From the NCBI RefSeq assembly GCF_001905095.1, contig NZ_LWLS01000001.1:480666-544665 (forward strand): a stretch of 64,000 nucleotides of DNA. Reading direction: 5' to 3'. This DNA comes from Micromonospora sp. CB01531 (GTDB lineage Bacteria; Actinomycetota; Actinomycetes; Mycobacteriales; Micromonosporaceae). Positions 29,749 to 38,365 of the stretch are shown here, piece after piece. Numbering within the stretch: position 1 is the stretch's first letter; every line of letters begins with the position of its first letter. A model generated the notes under the pieces. That model searched no databases, was not told the origin of the DNA, and saw nothing but the letters and a program-made list of their open reading frames with translations. Made by a program: the position numbers and the translations under genes.

Positions 29749-30447
29749 ATGGCCGAGACCGAGAGCGCGCCCGGAGCGCAGGAGTTCATCCCGCCGCAGG
29801 CGGACACGATCGACCAGCTGCGCGCCGCCGCGGCCGGCTGCCAGGGCTGCGAGCTCTACCGGAACGCGTCCCAGACGGTGTTCGGCCGGGGTGACGAGAG
29901 TGCCCGGGTGGTCTTCGTCGGCGAGCAGCCCGGCGACATGGAGGACCAGAAGGGCCTGCCGTTCGTCGGCCCTGCCGGGCGGGTGCTGCGCCGCGCCGTG
30001 GACGACGCCGGCATCGACCCCGGCCACATCTACCTGACCAACGCGGTGAAGCACTTCCGGTTCGAGTTGCGCGGGAAGCGGCGGATCCACCAGACGCCGG
30101 ACCGGGTGCACATCACCGCCTGCCGGCCCTGGCTGGTCGCCGAGTTCGCCCGGCTCCGCCCGGAGGTCGTCGTGGTGCTCGGCGCCACCGCCGCCAAGGC
30201 GCTGCTCGGGCCGGCGTTCCGGGTGACGAAGCAGCGCGGGGAACTACTGCCCTGGCCGGACGCCGCGCAGCGCCCGCAGGACTTCAAGCGGGTGCCGGTG
30301 GACCAGGCCGGCAAGGTGGCCGACGCCCCAGAGGCCCAGTTGCTGGCCACCATCCACCCGTCCGCCGTGCTGCGCGCGGACAACCAGGACGTGGCGTACG
30401 AGGGCCTGGTCGCGGACCTGACGGTGGCCGCCCGCGCCCTGGCGTGA
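29749..30447 (+). CDS. udgX: UdgX-type uracil-DNA glycosylase
   Basis: A 232-residue member of the uracil-DNA glycosylase superfamily, UdgX branch. Motif A is GEQPGDMED (from residue 58) and motif B is HPSAVLR (203-209). The UdgX-specific loop GKRRIHQTP is present, with His114 in the position of the histidine that forms a covalent bond with the uracil-site sugar in the mycobacterial enzyme. Cys31, Cys34 and Cys125 match Fe-S ligands of family 4 relatives. The remaining ligand position (VKC in family 4) reads VKH, with His102. The enzyme is expected to bind uracil-containing DNA tightly. A TATAAA-like run lies just before the ATG. A terminator hairpin follows. Confidence 0.93.
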   Translation: MAETESAPGAQEFIPPQADTIDQLRAAAAGCQGCELYRNASQTVFGRGDESARVVFVGEQPGDMEDQKGLPFVGPAGRVLRRAVDDAGIDPGHIYLTNAVKHFRFELRGKRRIHQTPDRVHITACRPWLVAEFARLRPEVVVVLGATAAKALLGPAFRVTKQRGELLPWPDAAQRPQDFKRVPVDQAGKVADAPEAQLLATIHPSAVLRADNQDVAYEGLVADLTVAARALA

Positions 30448-30455
30448 GAGGAGGC

Positions 30456-30483
30456 CCCTTCTCAACGCCTCCGGTGAGAAGGG
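30456..30483 (+). terminator. Hairpin terminator after udgX
   Basis: CCCTTCTCA (30456-30464) pairs with TGAGAAGGG (30475-30483) across a 10-base loop and is followed by TTCTGTCT, 9 bp after the udgX stop. Confidence 0.7.
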
Positions 30484-30510
30484 TTCTGTCTCACCCGTCG
30501 GCACGTCCGG

Positions 30511-31164
30511 TCAGTCGCGTTCCTGCCAGGTGCAGAGGCAGACGCTGTTGCCGTCCGGGTCGGCGAGCACCCAGAACCGTGGCGCGTTCTCGTCGCTGAC
30601 GAGCGTGCCGCCGGCGGCCAGCGCGGCCTCGATGCGCGGTGGCACCTCCGCCGGGTCCACCCACACGTCGGGGTGCCAGCGCTGCCGGGGTTCCGCACTG
30701 CCGGACTCCTGGAACCACACGGTGGGCAGCGTGCCGGCCAGGTCGCGCAGCTCGTCGCCGAGGCCCGGCCCGGAGCGGTGCGCCACGGCCAGCACCGCCT
30801 GCCAGAACGGCAGCACGGCGGCGAAGTCCGGGGTGTCCAGGGCGAGTTCGAGCCGGGCGACGCTGGTGTGACCCAGCGTCACCCCGGCATCGGCGGCGAT
30901 CGTGGCGATGGCCCGGGCCAGCCGGACGTCCCGGGCGGTCACCCCGCCCACGTCGTGGGACCAGAGCCGCACGTCGACGTGCGTGTAGCGGAGGTCGAGG
31001 TCGGGGTGGTGGTCCATCCGCTCGGCCTCCGCGCCGATGGCGTCGACGACCGCCAGCCCGGTGGCGAAGTTCCCCGTGGCGATCCGGGTCTGCAGACCGC
31101 CGAGCAGGTACGTCCACCCGTCCAGTCCCTCGTCGGCGATTTGCCGGCCGGTGAGCGTGGTCAT
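30511..31164 (-). CDS. Pterin-4a-carbinolamine dehydratase-like domain fused to a VOC domain
   Basis: A 217-residue two-domain protein. Residues 1-95 match the pterin carbinolamine dehydratase fold, with ERMDHHPDLDLRYTHVDVRL carrying the paired histidines of the active site and WSHDVGGVTARDVRLA after it. Residues about 105-217 look like a glyoxalase/VOC domain (ARLELALDTPDFAAVLPFWQ, RWHPDVWVDPAEVPPRIEAA, WVLADPDGNSVCLCTWQ). The combination is common in actinobacteria, but its substrate is not known. The ATG at 31164 gives the usual MTTLTGRQIAD start. The gene is convergent with udgX and lies 47 bp upstream of the potC stop on the same strand. Confidence 0.85.
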   Translation of the reverse strand: MTTLTGRQIADEGLDGWTYLLGGLQTRIATGNFATGLAVVDAIGAEAERMDHHPDLDLRYTHVDVRLWSHDVGGVTARDVRLARAIATIAADAGVTLGHTSVARLELALDTPDFAAVLPFWQAVLAVAHRSGPGLGDELRDLAGTLPTVWFQESGSAEPRQRWHPDVWVDPAEVPPRIEAALAAGGTLVSDENAPRFWVLADPDGNSVCLCTWQERD

Positions 31165-31211
31165 CCCGCCATCCTGACCCACCGGTCGGGCCCGGAAAAG
31201 ACCACGGCGGG

Positions 31212-32024
31212 TCAGAGGCGGCCGCCGCTGGCCGTGTCCGAGATCCGCTGGGCGAGGTAGATGGGCACCACCGAGGCGACGATGAGCACGGCGGCCACCA
31301 CGTTGATGACCGGCGCCTGGTTCGGCCGGAACAGGTTGCTGAAAATCCAGATCGGCAGTGTCTGCACGCCCGGGCCGGCGGTGAACGTGGTGACGATGAT
31401 CTCGTCGAAGGAGAGCCCGAACGCCAGCAGCGCACTGGCCAGCAGCGCCGAGCGCAGCACCGGGAAGGTGACGTACCGGAAGGTCTGCCAGCCGTCGGCC
31501 CCCAGGTCGGCCGACGCCTCCTGGAGGTTGCCGCCCAGCCGGCCCAACCGGGCCAGCACGTTGTTGTAGACCACCACGACACAGAAGGTGGCGTGCCCGA
31601 CGATCACCGAGAAGAGGCCCTTGCCGATGCCCAGCGGCGCCAGCACCGAACGGAACGCGGTGTCCAGGGCGATGCCGGTGACGATGCCGGGCAGCGCGAT
31701 CGGCAGCACGACCAGCAGCGACACCGTCCCGCGGCCGAAGAACCGGTAGCGCTGCACGGCGAACGCGACCAGCGAGCCGAGCAGCAGCGCGATTGCGGTG
31801 GCGCCCAGCCCCGCCTTGACCGACGTCCACAGCGCCTCCCGCGCGCCCGCGTTGTCCCAGGCGCGCACCCACCACTCCGTCGTCCACCGGACCGGTGGCC
31901 AGGCGAAGGTGCGGTCGGCGTTGAACGAGTTGCCCAGCACGATGGCCAGCGGCAGGTAGATGAAGGCCAGGCCGAGCGCCATCGCGCCGCGCAGCAGCCA
32001 ACGCGCCGACCGGGAGAGCGTCAC
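31212..32024 (-). CDS. potC: Spermidine/putrescine-type ABC transporter permease (PotC-like)
   Basis: A 270-residue permease with six helices and the binding-protein-dependent transport signature EASADLGADGWQTFRYVTFP, including the EAA loop that contacts the ATPase. It begins with a GTG overlapping the stop of potB (GTGA). Together with PotB it forms the membrane channel for a polyamine-like or other small cationic substrate; the substrate is inferred from family only. Confidence 0.88.
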   Translation of the reverse strand: MTLSRSARWLLRGAMALGLAFIYLPLAIVLGNSFNADRTFAWPPVRWTTEWWVRAWDNAGAREALWTSVKAGLGATAIALLLGSLVAFAVQRYRFFGRGTVSLLVVLPIALPGIVTGIALDTAFRSVLAPLGIGKGLFSVIVGHATFCVVVVYNNVLARLGRLGGNLQEASADLGADGWQTFRYVTFPVLRSALLASALLAFGLSFDEIIVTTFTAGPGVQTLPIWIFSNLFRPNQAPVINVVAAVLIVASVVPIYLAQRISDTASGGRL

Positions 32025-32941
32025 AACTCCTCCAGAGCCCCGGAGCGCCGCACGGCGACCAGGTAGACGACCATGATCAGGACCGGGATGGTGGCCAGCG
32101 CGGCCGCGAACGGCAGGTTGTTGGCCGCCCCGATGTTCGCGTAGACCAGGTTGCCGATGAGCTGGGTCTTGCCGCCGACGATCTGGACGGTGATGTAGTC
32201 GCCCAGCGAGAGCGAGAAGGTGAAGATCGAACCGGCGATCAACGACGGGACGATGACCGGCAGCACCACCTTTCGGAACGTCCGGCCCGCCCGCGCCCCG
32301 AGGTCCGCCGACGCCTCCAGCAGCGAATCGGGCAGGCGCTCCAGGCCCGCGTAGACGGGCAGGATCATGTACGGCAACCACAGGTAGGCCAGCACCAGCA
32401 CGGTGGCGGTCAGCCCGTAACCCGGGCCGCTGCCGGGTCCCCCGAGCAGCCAGTCCACCGGCCCGCCGTTGGCCAGCAGCACCCGCCAGGCGTACGCCTT
32501 GACCAGATAGCTGGCCCAGAGCGGGGTGAGGATGGCGACCACCAGCCAGCGCCGGTACCGGGGGCGGGCGACCTTCGCCATGTAGAAGGCCATCGGCAGC
32601 GCGATGAGCGTGTCGATCACGGTTACCGCCGCGGCCACCCCGACGCTGCGCAGCGCGACTGTCCGGTACACCTCGTCGGCGGCGATGGTGCGGAAGTTGA
32701 CCAGAGTCGGCTGCCGGACCACCTCCCCGGTGAAGCCGTTGACGGTCCACAGGGCCGAGACGAACAGCACGGCCAGCGCGCCCAGGTATGCGACCACCAG
32801 CCAGAACAGCGGCGCGGCCAGCAGGGCGGCGAGCCGGACCCCGGCGTGGCGGTGCAGCCAGGCGGAGAGCCGGCGGACCGGTCCGCGGGCGGTGTCCGCT
32901 CCAGCGGCGTCCGCGGACCGGCCGAGCATCGAGGTGGCCAC
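32021..32941 (-). CDS. potB: Spermidine/putrescine-type ABC transporter permease (PotB-like)
   Basis: A 306-residue permease. A cytoplasmic N-terminal extension of about 45 residues precedes six helices, the first being FWLVVAYLGALAVLFVSALW. The EAA loop reads EASADLGARAGRTFRKVVLP. It starts 1 bp after the substrate-binding protein stop and is coupled to potC by a GTGA overlap, so the operon order is potA-potD-potB-potC. Confidence 0.88.
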   Translation of the reverse strand: MATSMLGRSADAAGADTARGPVRRLSAWLHRHAGVRLAALLAAPLFWLVVAYLGALAVLFVSALWTVNGFTGEVVRQPTLVNFRTIAADEVYRTVALRSVGVAAAVTVIDTLIALPMAFYMAKVARPRYRRWLVVAILTPLWASYLVKAYAWRVLLANGGPVDWLLGGPGSGPGYGLTATVLVLAYLWLPYMILPVYAGLERLPDSLLEASADLGARAGRTFRKVVLPVIVPSLIAGSIFTFSLSLGDYITVQIVGGKTQLIGNLVYANIGAANNLPFAAALATIPVLIMVVYLVAVRRSGALEEL

Positions 32942-32942
32942 C

Positions 32943-34142
32943 TCAGCCCTTGACGGTGGTCCAGGCCTGGGTCCAGGCCGCGTAGTCCTTGCAGGTCACG
33001 TTCTTGCGCCCGTCGAGGCACTGGGCCACCGGCGTGCTCCAGAACCAGACCTTCTCGAAGTACGCCTCGTCCTCGGCATGGAACGTCCCGCAGTGGTTCT
33101 TGTCGGCCGTCTGGGCGCAGGCGAGCCGGTTGGCCGGCGCCTCACCGAACCACTCCGCCACCGCGGCGTTGGCCTTCGGGGAGATGATGTGGTCCATCCA
33201 CCGGTACGCGCAGTTCGGGTGCTTCGACTTCGCCGAGATCATCCAGGTGTCGGACCAGCCGGTCGCCCCCTCCTCGGGCAGGATCGCCTCGACCGGCGCC
33301 TTGTCGGCCTGCGCCAGGTTGGCGATCACCTGCCAGGTGGTGCCCAGCACGGAGTTGCCGGTCTTGAAGGCCTGCACCTCCTTGGTGTAGTCCGACCAGT
33401 ACTCGCCGATCGTCTCGTTCTGCTTCTTCAGCAGGTCCACGGCCGCGGTGAACTGCTTGTCGTCCAGCGCGTACGGGTTCTTGATGCCCAGGTCCGGCTG
33501 GTGCTTCATCAGGTAGAGCGCCGCGTCGGCGAGGTAGATCGGCGAGTCGTACGCGGTGATCTTGCCCTTGTACGGCGAGTTGGCGTCGAACACCGCGCCC
33601 CACGACGTTGGGGCCGGCTTGACCACGTCCGTGCGGTACATCAGCAGGTTGGCGCCGCGCCCGTGCGGGATGCCGTAGGCCACCCCGTCCACGGAGTTCC
33701 ACTGCTTCAGCTTGAGCCCGTCGAAAACGTCCTTGTAGTTGGTGACCAGGTCGGTGTTGACCGGCGCGACGTCCCCGCCGTAGATCAGCCGGAGCGAGGC
33801 GTCACCTGAGGCGGAGACCACGTCATACTCGCCGGTCTTCATCAGGGTCACCATCTCGTCGGAGGTGCCGGCGACCTTGACGTTGACCTGGCAGCCGGTC
33901 TGCTTCTCGAAGTCGGTGACCCAGTCCACCTTCGGATCGGTGGAGCCGTCCTCCACATAGCCGGCCCAGGCGACGATGTTGACCTCGCCCTCGCCCGCGC
34001 CGAGGCTGCTCAGCTTGGGCACGGAGGGGGGCTTGATGCCGCCGGGACCGGATCCGCCGGCGTCCGTTCCGCCGTCGCCGCAGCCGGTCAGGGCGAGCAA
34101 GCCGACCGCGGCGAGCGCGGTCAGAGTTCTACCGGTACGCAT
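32943..34142 (-). CDS. potD: Extracellular solute-binding lipoprotein of spermidine/putrescine type (PotD-like)
   Basis: A 399-residue exported lipoprotein. The signal ends in the lipobox LTGC (Cys21), followed by a Gly/Ser-rich linker. The mature part is a class-D-type periplasmic binding fold with [40 protein letters not shown] and [16 protein letters not shown]. Four or more extra cysteines in the C-terminal lobe ([28 protein letters not shown]) suggest disulfides. Family members bind polyamines, but this branch includes other substrates. Its start overlaps the end of potA by 14 bp. Confidence 0.88.
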   Translation of the reverse strand: MRTGRTLTALAAVGLLALTGCGDGGTDAGGSGPGGIKPPSVPKLSSLGAGEGEVNIVAWAGYVEDGSTDPKVDWVTDFEKQTGCQVNVKVAGTSDEMVTLMKTGEYDVVSASGDASLRLIYGGDVAPVNTDLVTNYKDVFDGLKLKQWNSVDGVAYGIPHGRGANLLMYRTDVVKPAPTSWGAVFDANSPYKGKITAYDSPIYLADAALYLMKHQPDLGIKNPYALDDKQFTAAVDLLKKQNETIGEYWSDYTKEVQAFKTGNSVLGTTWQVIANLAQADKAPVEAILPEEGATGWSDTWMISAKSKHPNCAYRWMDHIISPKANAAVAEWFGEAPANRLACAQTADKNHCGTFHAEDEAYFEKVWFWSTPVAQCLDGRKNVTCKDYAAWTQAWTTVKG

Positions 34143-35265
34143 GTGCGCTCTCCTTCTCGCGGGGGGTCGGCACCACGGGGTCGGGCACGGCCACAGCGTG
34201 CTCGGCGCGCCAGGCTAGGCGCACCGGGGTGCCGCGCAGTGCCGCCACGTCGGCCGAGGAGGTGGTCAGGTTCTGCTGCGTCACGACCAGCCGGGCGCCG
34301 GCGTCGAGGTCGACGACGAACCGGATGGTCGCCCCGGCGTAGACGACCTCGGCGATCCGTCCGGTGGCCGAGGCCTCCTCCGCACTCGCGGGCGGCAACT
34401 CCAGCTCGGGCGCGTTTGTCGCCGCGCCGCGACCTGGAGCCGTCGGCGGGCCCACGAGCCGGATCTTCTCCGGGCGGACCGAGAAGGTGCCCTCCCGGCC
34501 GAGGATGGCTCGTGCCGCGTCGCCGCTGAGCAGGTTGGACGTGCCGACGAAGCCGGCGACAAACGGGCTGGCGGGCCGCTCGTAGACCTCGGCGGGGCTG
34601 CCCACCTGGGCGATCCGACCGTTCTCGAAGACCGCCACCCGGTCGCTCATGGTGAGCGCCTCCTCCTGGTCGTGGGTGACGAAGACGAAGGTGATGCCGA
34701 CCTCCCGCTGCAGCGCCTTCAACTCGACCTGCATCTGCTCGCGCAGCTTCAGGTCCAGCGCGCCGAGCGGTTCGTCGAGCAGGAGCACCTTCGGGCGGAT
34801 GACCAGGGCACGGGCCAGGGCGACCCGTTGCCGCTGCCCGCCGGAGAGCGCGGCCGGCCGCCGATCATCCAGCCCGTCCAGCCGTACGCTGCGCAGCGCC
34901 TCCTCCGCCCGCGCGCGCCGCTCAGCGCGGCCCACCTTCCGTACCCGCAGGCCGTACTCGACGTTCTGCCGCACGGTGAGGTGCGGGAACAGCGCGTAGT
35001 CCTGGAAGACGGTGTTGACGTCCCGCTCGAACGGGGCGAGCCGGGTGACGTCGCGCCCACCGAGCAGGACCGTCCCAGCGGTCGGCGGCTCGAACCCGGC
35101 GATCATGCGGAGCACCGTGGTTTTGCCCGAGCCGGACGGCCCGAGCATGGCGAAGAACTCACCGTCGGCGATCTCCAGATCGACGCCGGCCACCGCCTCC
35201 ACCGCGCCGAACGATTTGCGCAGGCCGCGAAGAGCGACCGCGGGGGTGGCGGGCCCGGCTGACAT
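34129..35265 (-). CDS. potA: ABC transporter ATPase of spermidine/putrescine type (PotA-like)
   Basis: A 378-residue ATPase, first gene of the operon. Walker A is GPSGSGKT, the signature is [15 protein letters not shown], Walker B is [12 protein letters not shown], and the H-loop lies in [25 protein letters not shown] domain occupies the C-terminal third. This part contains an inserted copy of the dispersed GC-rich repeat (34396-34440), encoding the Ala/Asn/Pro/Glu-rich linker [15 protein letters not shown]. The ATG at 35265 is preceded by a GGAG-like sequence. It is divergent from the acyl-CoA dehydrogenase. Confidence 0.92.
   Translation of the reverse strand: MSAGPATPAVALRGLRKSFGAVEAVAGVDLEIADGEFFAMLGPSGSGKTTVLRMIAGFEPPTAGTVLLGGRDVTRLAPFERDVNTVFQDYALFPHLTVRQNVEYGLRVRKVGRAERRARAEEALRSVRLDGLDDRRPAALSGGQRQRVALARALVIRPKVLLLDEPLGALDLKLREQMQVELKALQREVGITFVFVTHDQEEALTMSDRVAVFENGRIAQVGSPAEVYERPASPFVAGFVGTSNLLSGDAARAILGREGTFSVRPEKIRLVGPPTAPGRGAATNAPELELPPASAEEASATGRIAEVVYAGATIRFVVDLDAGARLVVTQQNLTTSSADVAALRGTPVRLAWRAEHAVAVPDPVVPTPREKESAHAYR
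34396..34440 (-). repeat. GC-rich coding-region repeat, opposite orientation
   Basis: Read on the minus strand, the sequence begins GCTCCAGGTCGCGGCGCGGC and later contains GCCCGAGCTGGAGTTG. It matches 7054-7097 closely apart from one extra base and four differences. It sits inside potA. Relative to its host gene it lies in the opposite orientation from the copies at 7.0 and 8.7 kb. Confidence 0.7.
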
Positions 35266-35431
35266 GGGCGCTCCTCAGTCCTACGGTTAGCGTTGCGCGA
35301 GCGGACCAAGGTCCACGGAAATCGTTTCGTGAGAATAAGGCTGCGACGGATAGCGTCGTCAAGACCTTGCGGGCGCTTCGCGGGGTTGCCGGCCCTTCCC
35401 GCCCGCCCGGGTGGCGGGCAGACTCATCGCC

Positions 35432-36574
35432 ATGGAGCAGCATCTCTACGAGCCCGTGCACGAGGAGTTCCGCGACCTGTGCCGCGAGTTCCTCGCCCGG
35501 GAAGCCCTGCCCTACCACGAGCGCTGGGAGGCCGACGGGATCGTGGACCGGGAGGTGTGGCGCAAGGCCGGCGCGGCCGGGCTGCTCGGCATGGACGTTG
35601 ACGAGGCGCACGGTGGCGGCGGGCAGCACGACTTCCGGTTCAACGCGGTCCTCGACGAGGAGATCGTCGCGGCCGGCTGTTCCGGCCTCGGGTTCGGCCT
35701 GCACAACGACGTGGTGGCCCCGTACCTCACCGAGCTGACCACCGCCGACCAGCGCAAGCTCTGGCTGCCGGGCTTCTGCTCCGGCGACCTGGTCACCGCG
35801 ATCGCGATGAGCGAGCCGGGGGCGGGTTCCGACCTGGCGGGCATCCGCACCGGCGCGGTCCGCGACGGCGACACGTACGTCCTCAACGGCCAGAAGACGT
35901 TCATCACCAACGGGGAGCTGGCCGACCTCGTGGTGGTGGTCGCCAAGACGGCGCCCGACCAGGGCGCGCACGGCGTGAGCCTGATCGCGGTGGAGACCGG
36001 CACGCCCGGGTTCAGCCGGGGCCGGCGGCTGGCCAAGGTGGGCCTGAAGGCCAACGACACTGCGGAACTGTTCTTCGATGACTGCCGGGTGCCGGTGGAG
36101 AACCTGATCGGCACCGAGAACCACGGCTTCTACCACCTGATGGCCAACCTGCCCCGGGAGCGGCTGAGCATCGCCGTGGCGGCGGTGGCGGCGGCGGAGA
36201 AACTGCTCGCGCTCACCCTCGACTACGCCCGCTCACGGGAGGCGTTCGGCCGGCCGATCGGGAAGTTTCAGCACAACCGGTTCCTCCTGGCCGAGCTGGA
36301 CACCGAGGTCACCATCGCGCGGACCTTCGTCAACCACTGCGTCGCCGAGTTCAACGCCGGCCGGCTCTCGGTGACCGACGCGGCGAAGGCCAAGTGGTGG
36401 ACCACCGAGCTGCAGAACCGGGTGGCCGACCGCTGCCTGCAGCTGCACGGCGGCTACGGCTTCATGCTGGAGTACCCGGTGGCCAAGGCCTGGCTGGACG
36501 GCCGGGTGCAGACCATCTACGGCGGCACCACCGAGATCATGAAGGAGATCATCGGCCGGGGTCTCGGCCTCTAA
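35432..36574 (+). CDS. Acyl-CoA dehydrogenase
   Basis: A 380-residue flavoenzyme of the acyl-CoA dehydrogenase family. Signatures seen: AIAMSEPGAGSDLAGIRTGA (first family pattern), NGQKTFITNGELAD, DYARSREAFGRPIGKFQHNR and the C-terminal QLHGGYGFMLEYPVAKAWLD with the Arg/Gly-rich FAD contacts. The catalytic base is the Glu in IYGGTTEIMKEII, as in short- and long-chain dehydrogenases. The enzyme introduces the alpha-beta double bond of acyl-CoA. The ATG at 35432 is preferred over an in-frame GTG 21 bp upstream, because it matches the usual family start. The substrate chain cannot be assigned. Confidence 0.92.
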   Translation: MEQHLYEPVHEEFRDLCREFLAREALPYHERWEADGIVDREVWRKAGAAGLLGMDVDEAHGGGGQHDFRFNAVLDEEIVAAGCSGLGFGLHNDVVAPYLTELTTADQRKLWLPGFCSGDLVTAIAMSEPGAGSDLAGIRTGAVRDGDTYVLNGQKTFITNGELADLVVVVAKTAPDQGAHGVSLIAVETGTPGFSRGRRLAKVGLKANDTAELFFDDCRVPVENLIGTENHGFYHLMANLPRERLSIAVAAVAAAEKLLALTLDYARSREAFGRPIGKFQHNRFLLAELDTEVTIARTFVNHCVAEFNAGRLSVTDAAKAKWWTTELQNRVADRCLQLHGGYGFMLEYPVAKAWLDGRVQTIYGGTTEIMKEIIGRGLGL

Positions 36575-36644
36575 CAGAAACCGGGTGCCGGCGGCCTGGT
36601 CGGGTGCGGGAGGATAGGTCACCCCTTACCAAGGAGCGCTCCGC

Positions 36645-37976
36645 ATGGCCACCGATCTGACCGCCCTGGCACCGACCCGGTCCGACGTCGCCCCGATCCA
36701 GCGTCGGACGCTGCGGCTGCTCTTCGTCACCCAGATCATCGGCGGGATCGGCGTCGCCATCGTCTTCGCCGTGGGTACGCTGCTCGCCGCCCGGATCGCC
36801 GGCACCGCCGTGGCCGGCCTGGCACAGAGCGCCGCCGTGGTCGGCGGGGCGCTGCTCGCCGTCCCGGTCACCCGGATCATGACCGGTCACGGCCGTCGGC
36901 CGGGCCTGGTGGTGGCGTACCTGGTCGGGGCCGCTGGGGGCGTACTGGTGGTGCTCGCCGCGGTCATCCGTCAGGTGCCGTTGCTCTTTCTCGGCATGCT
37001 GCTCTTCGGCGGCGGAACCGCGGCGAACCTCCAGGCCCGCTACACGGCGATGGACCTGGCCGAACCGGCCCGCCGGGGGCGCCAGCTCTCGGTGGTCGTC
37101 TGGGCCACCACGATCGGCGCGGTGGCCGCGCCGAACTTCGCCGCGCTCGCCGACCACGCCACCAGCGGCTGGGGGTTGCCGCCGCTGGCCGGCCCGTTCG
37201 CCTTCAGCGCCGCCGCGTTCGTGGTGGCCGCGGTCGTCCTGCTGATCCTGCTGCGGCCCGACCCGCTGCTCACCGCGCGCCGGCTGGCGGCGGCCGACGC
37301 CCCGGCGGTCGAGCCGGTCGCGGCTCCGGCCGGCCCCGCGCCGGTCAAGGTCGCCGCGCGGCGCGACGCAGGGATGCGCGTGGCCTGGCGGGTGGTACGC
37401 GAGCGGCCCGCCGCCCGGCTCGGCATCGCCGCGGTGGCGATGGGGCACCTGGTGATGGTCGCGGTGATGTCGATGACCCCGGTTCGGCTCGGCGAGTTCC
37501 ACGACGACGCCGACGTGCTGCGGGTGGTCGGCATCGTGCTGAGCCTGCACATCGCCGGCATGTACGCGCTGTCCCCGGTGGTCGGCTGGCTCACCGACCG
37601 GCTCGGCCGGCGCGCGGTGATCCTCGGCGGGGTCGGGGTGCTGCTCGCCGCCTGCGCGGTCGCCGGCACGGCCGGACACCACACGCCGGAACTCTCGCTC
37701 GGTCTGGCGCTGCTCGGACTGGGTTGGTCGGGCACCATGGTTGCCGGCTCCACCCTGCTGTCCGAGTCGGTGCCCACGGACGTGCGGCCGAGCGTTCAGG
37801 GGTTGTCGGACCTGACCATGGGGTTGGCCGGGGCGGGCGCTGCGGCGCTGAGTGGTTTTGTCGTGCGGGTGGCCGGTTATCCGACCCTCACCCTGCTCGC
37901 GGCGATCGCGGTGGTGCCCCTGGTGGCGCTAGCGTTGCGTCCGGTGCCAGCGGGGGCGCCCGACAAGGAGGAGTGA
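36645..37976 (+). CDS. Major facilitator superfamily transporter
   Basis: A 443-residue, 12-helix permease with a cytoplasmic loop of about 50 residues between helices 6 and 7 (residues about 208-258; Ala/Pro/Val-rich). The MFS motif A-like loop between helices 8 and 9 is visible as VVGWLTDRLGRRAVILGG. A strong AAGGAGCG ribosome site precedes the ATG. Sequence features point to a drug or metabolite exporter, but the substrate is unknown. The stop is 3 bp before the DUF3046 gene, so they are probably co-transcribed. Confidence 0.88.
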   Translation: MATDLTALAPTRSDVAPIQRRTLRLLFVTQIIGGIGVAIVFAVGTLLAARIAGTAVAGLAQSAAVVGGALLAVPVTRIMTGHGRRPGLVVAYLVGAAGGVLVVLAAVIRQVPLLFLGMLLFGGGTAANLQARYTAMDLAEPARRGRQLSVVVWATTIGAVAAPNFAALADHATSGWGLPPLAGPFAFSAAAFVVAAVVLLILLRPDPLLTARRLAAADAPAVEPVAAPAGPAPVKVAARRDAGMRVAWRVVRERPAARLGIAAVAMGHLVMVAVMSMTPVRLGEFHDDADVLRVVGIVLSLHIAGMYALSPVVGWLTDRLGRRAVILGGVGVLLAACAVAGTAGHHTPELSLGLALLGLGWSGTMVAGSTLLSESVPTDVRPSVQGLSDLTMGLAGAGAAALSGFVVRVAGYPTLTLLAAIAVVPLVALALRPVPAGAPDKEE

Positions 37977-37979
37977 CAC

Positions 37980-38180
37980 GTGCGGCTGACCGACTTCTGG
38001 GCGCGGCTGGAGGAGGCGTTCGGGCCGGGCTACGCGGCCAGCATCGCCAGCGACCAGGTGTTGTCCCAGCTCGGCGGGCGGACCATCGAGCAGGCCCTCG
38101 CCGCGGGTGAGGAGACGCACGTGGTGTGGCGGGCGGTGGTCGCCGCCTATCCCGACCGGGTCCCCGCGCGACTACGCTGA
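37980..38180 (+). CDS. DUF3046 protein upstream of recA
   Basis: A 66-residue protein of the actinobacterial DUF3046 family, with the recognisable [19 protein letters not shown] start and [20 protein letters not shown] end. It corresponds to Rv2738c, also found beside recA in mycobacteria. The role is unknown. The GTG at 37980 has a strong AAGGAGGAG ribosome site overlapping the end of the MFS gene. The recA SOS box lies 38 bp after its stop. Confidence 0.9.
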   Translation: MRLTDFWARLEEAFGPGYAASIASDQVLSQLGGRTIEQALAAGEETHVVWRAVVAAYPDRVPARLR

Positions 38181-38209
38181 GCAGCCTTTTTCTCGAGTCC
38201 GCGTGTCGC

Positions 38210-38240
38210 TTGCCGAGTCGTACACCTGTTCGGCTATTGT
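38210..38240 (+). promoter_or_regulatory. recA promoter candidate
   Basis: TTGCCG (38210-38215) and TATTGT (38235-38240) are separated by 19 bp, with the SOS box lying between them. The spacer is slightly long, so the exact hexamers are uncertain. Confidence 0.45.
38219..38232. promoter_or_regulatory. SOS box (LexA site) of recA
   Basis: CGTACACCTGTTCG matches the actinobacterial LexA consensus CGAAC-N4-GTTCG at 9 of 10 fixed positions. Its reverse complement, CGAACAGGTGTACG, is almost the mycobacterial recA box. Confidence 0.85.
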
Positions 38241-38365
38241 CCACAGCGGGGTGCTCGTCCACAGCTCGCGGCCCGTCGGCTGGTTTTCTGTCGGACCCAG
38301 CGCCTAGCGTGTCCCGCGTGACGCGAAGCTCAGGTAAGACGCCGGCGAAGGCAGGGGTGGCAACG

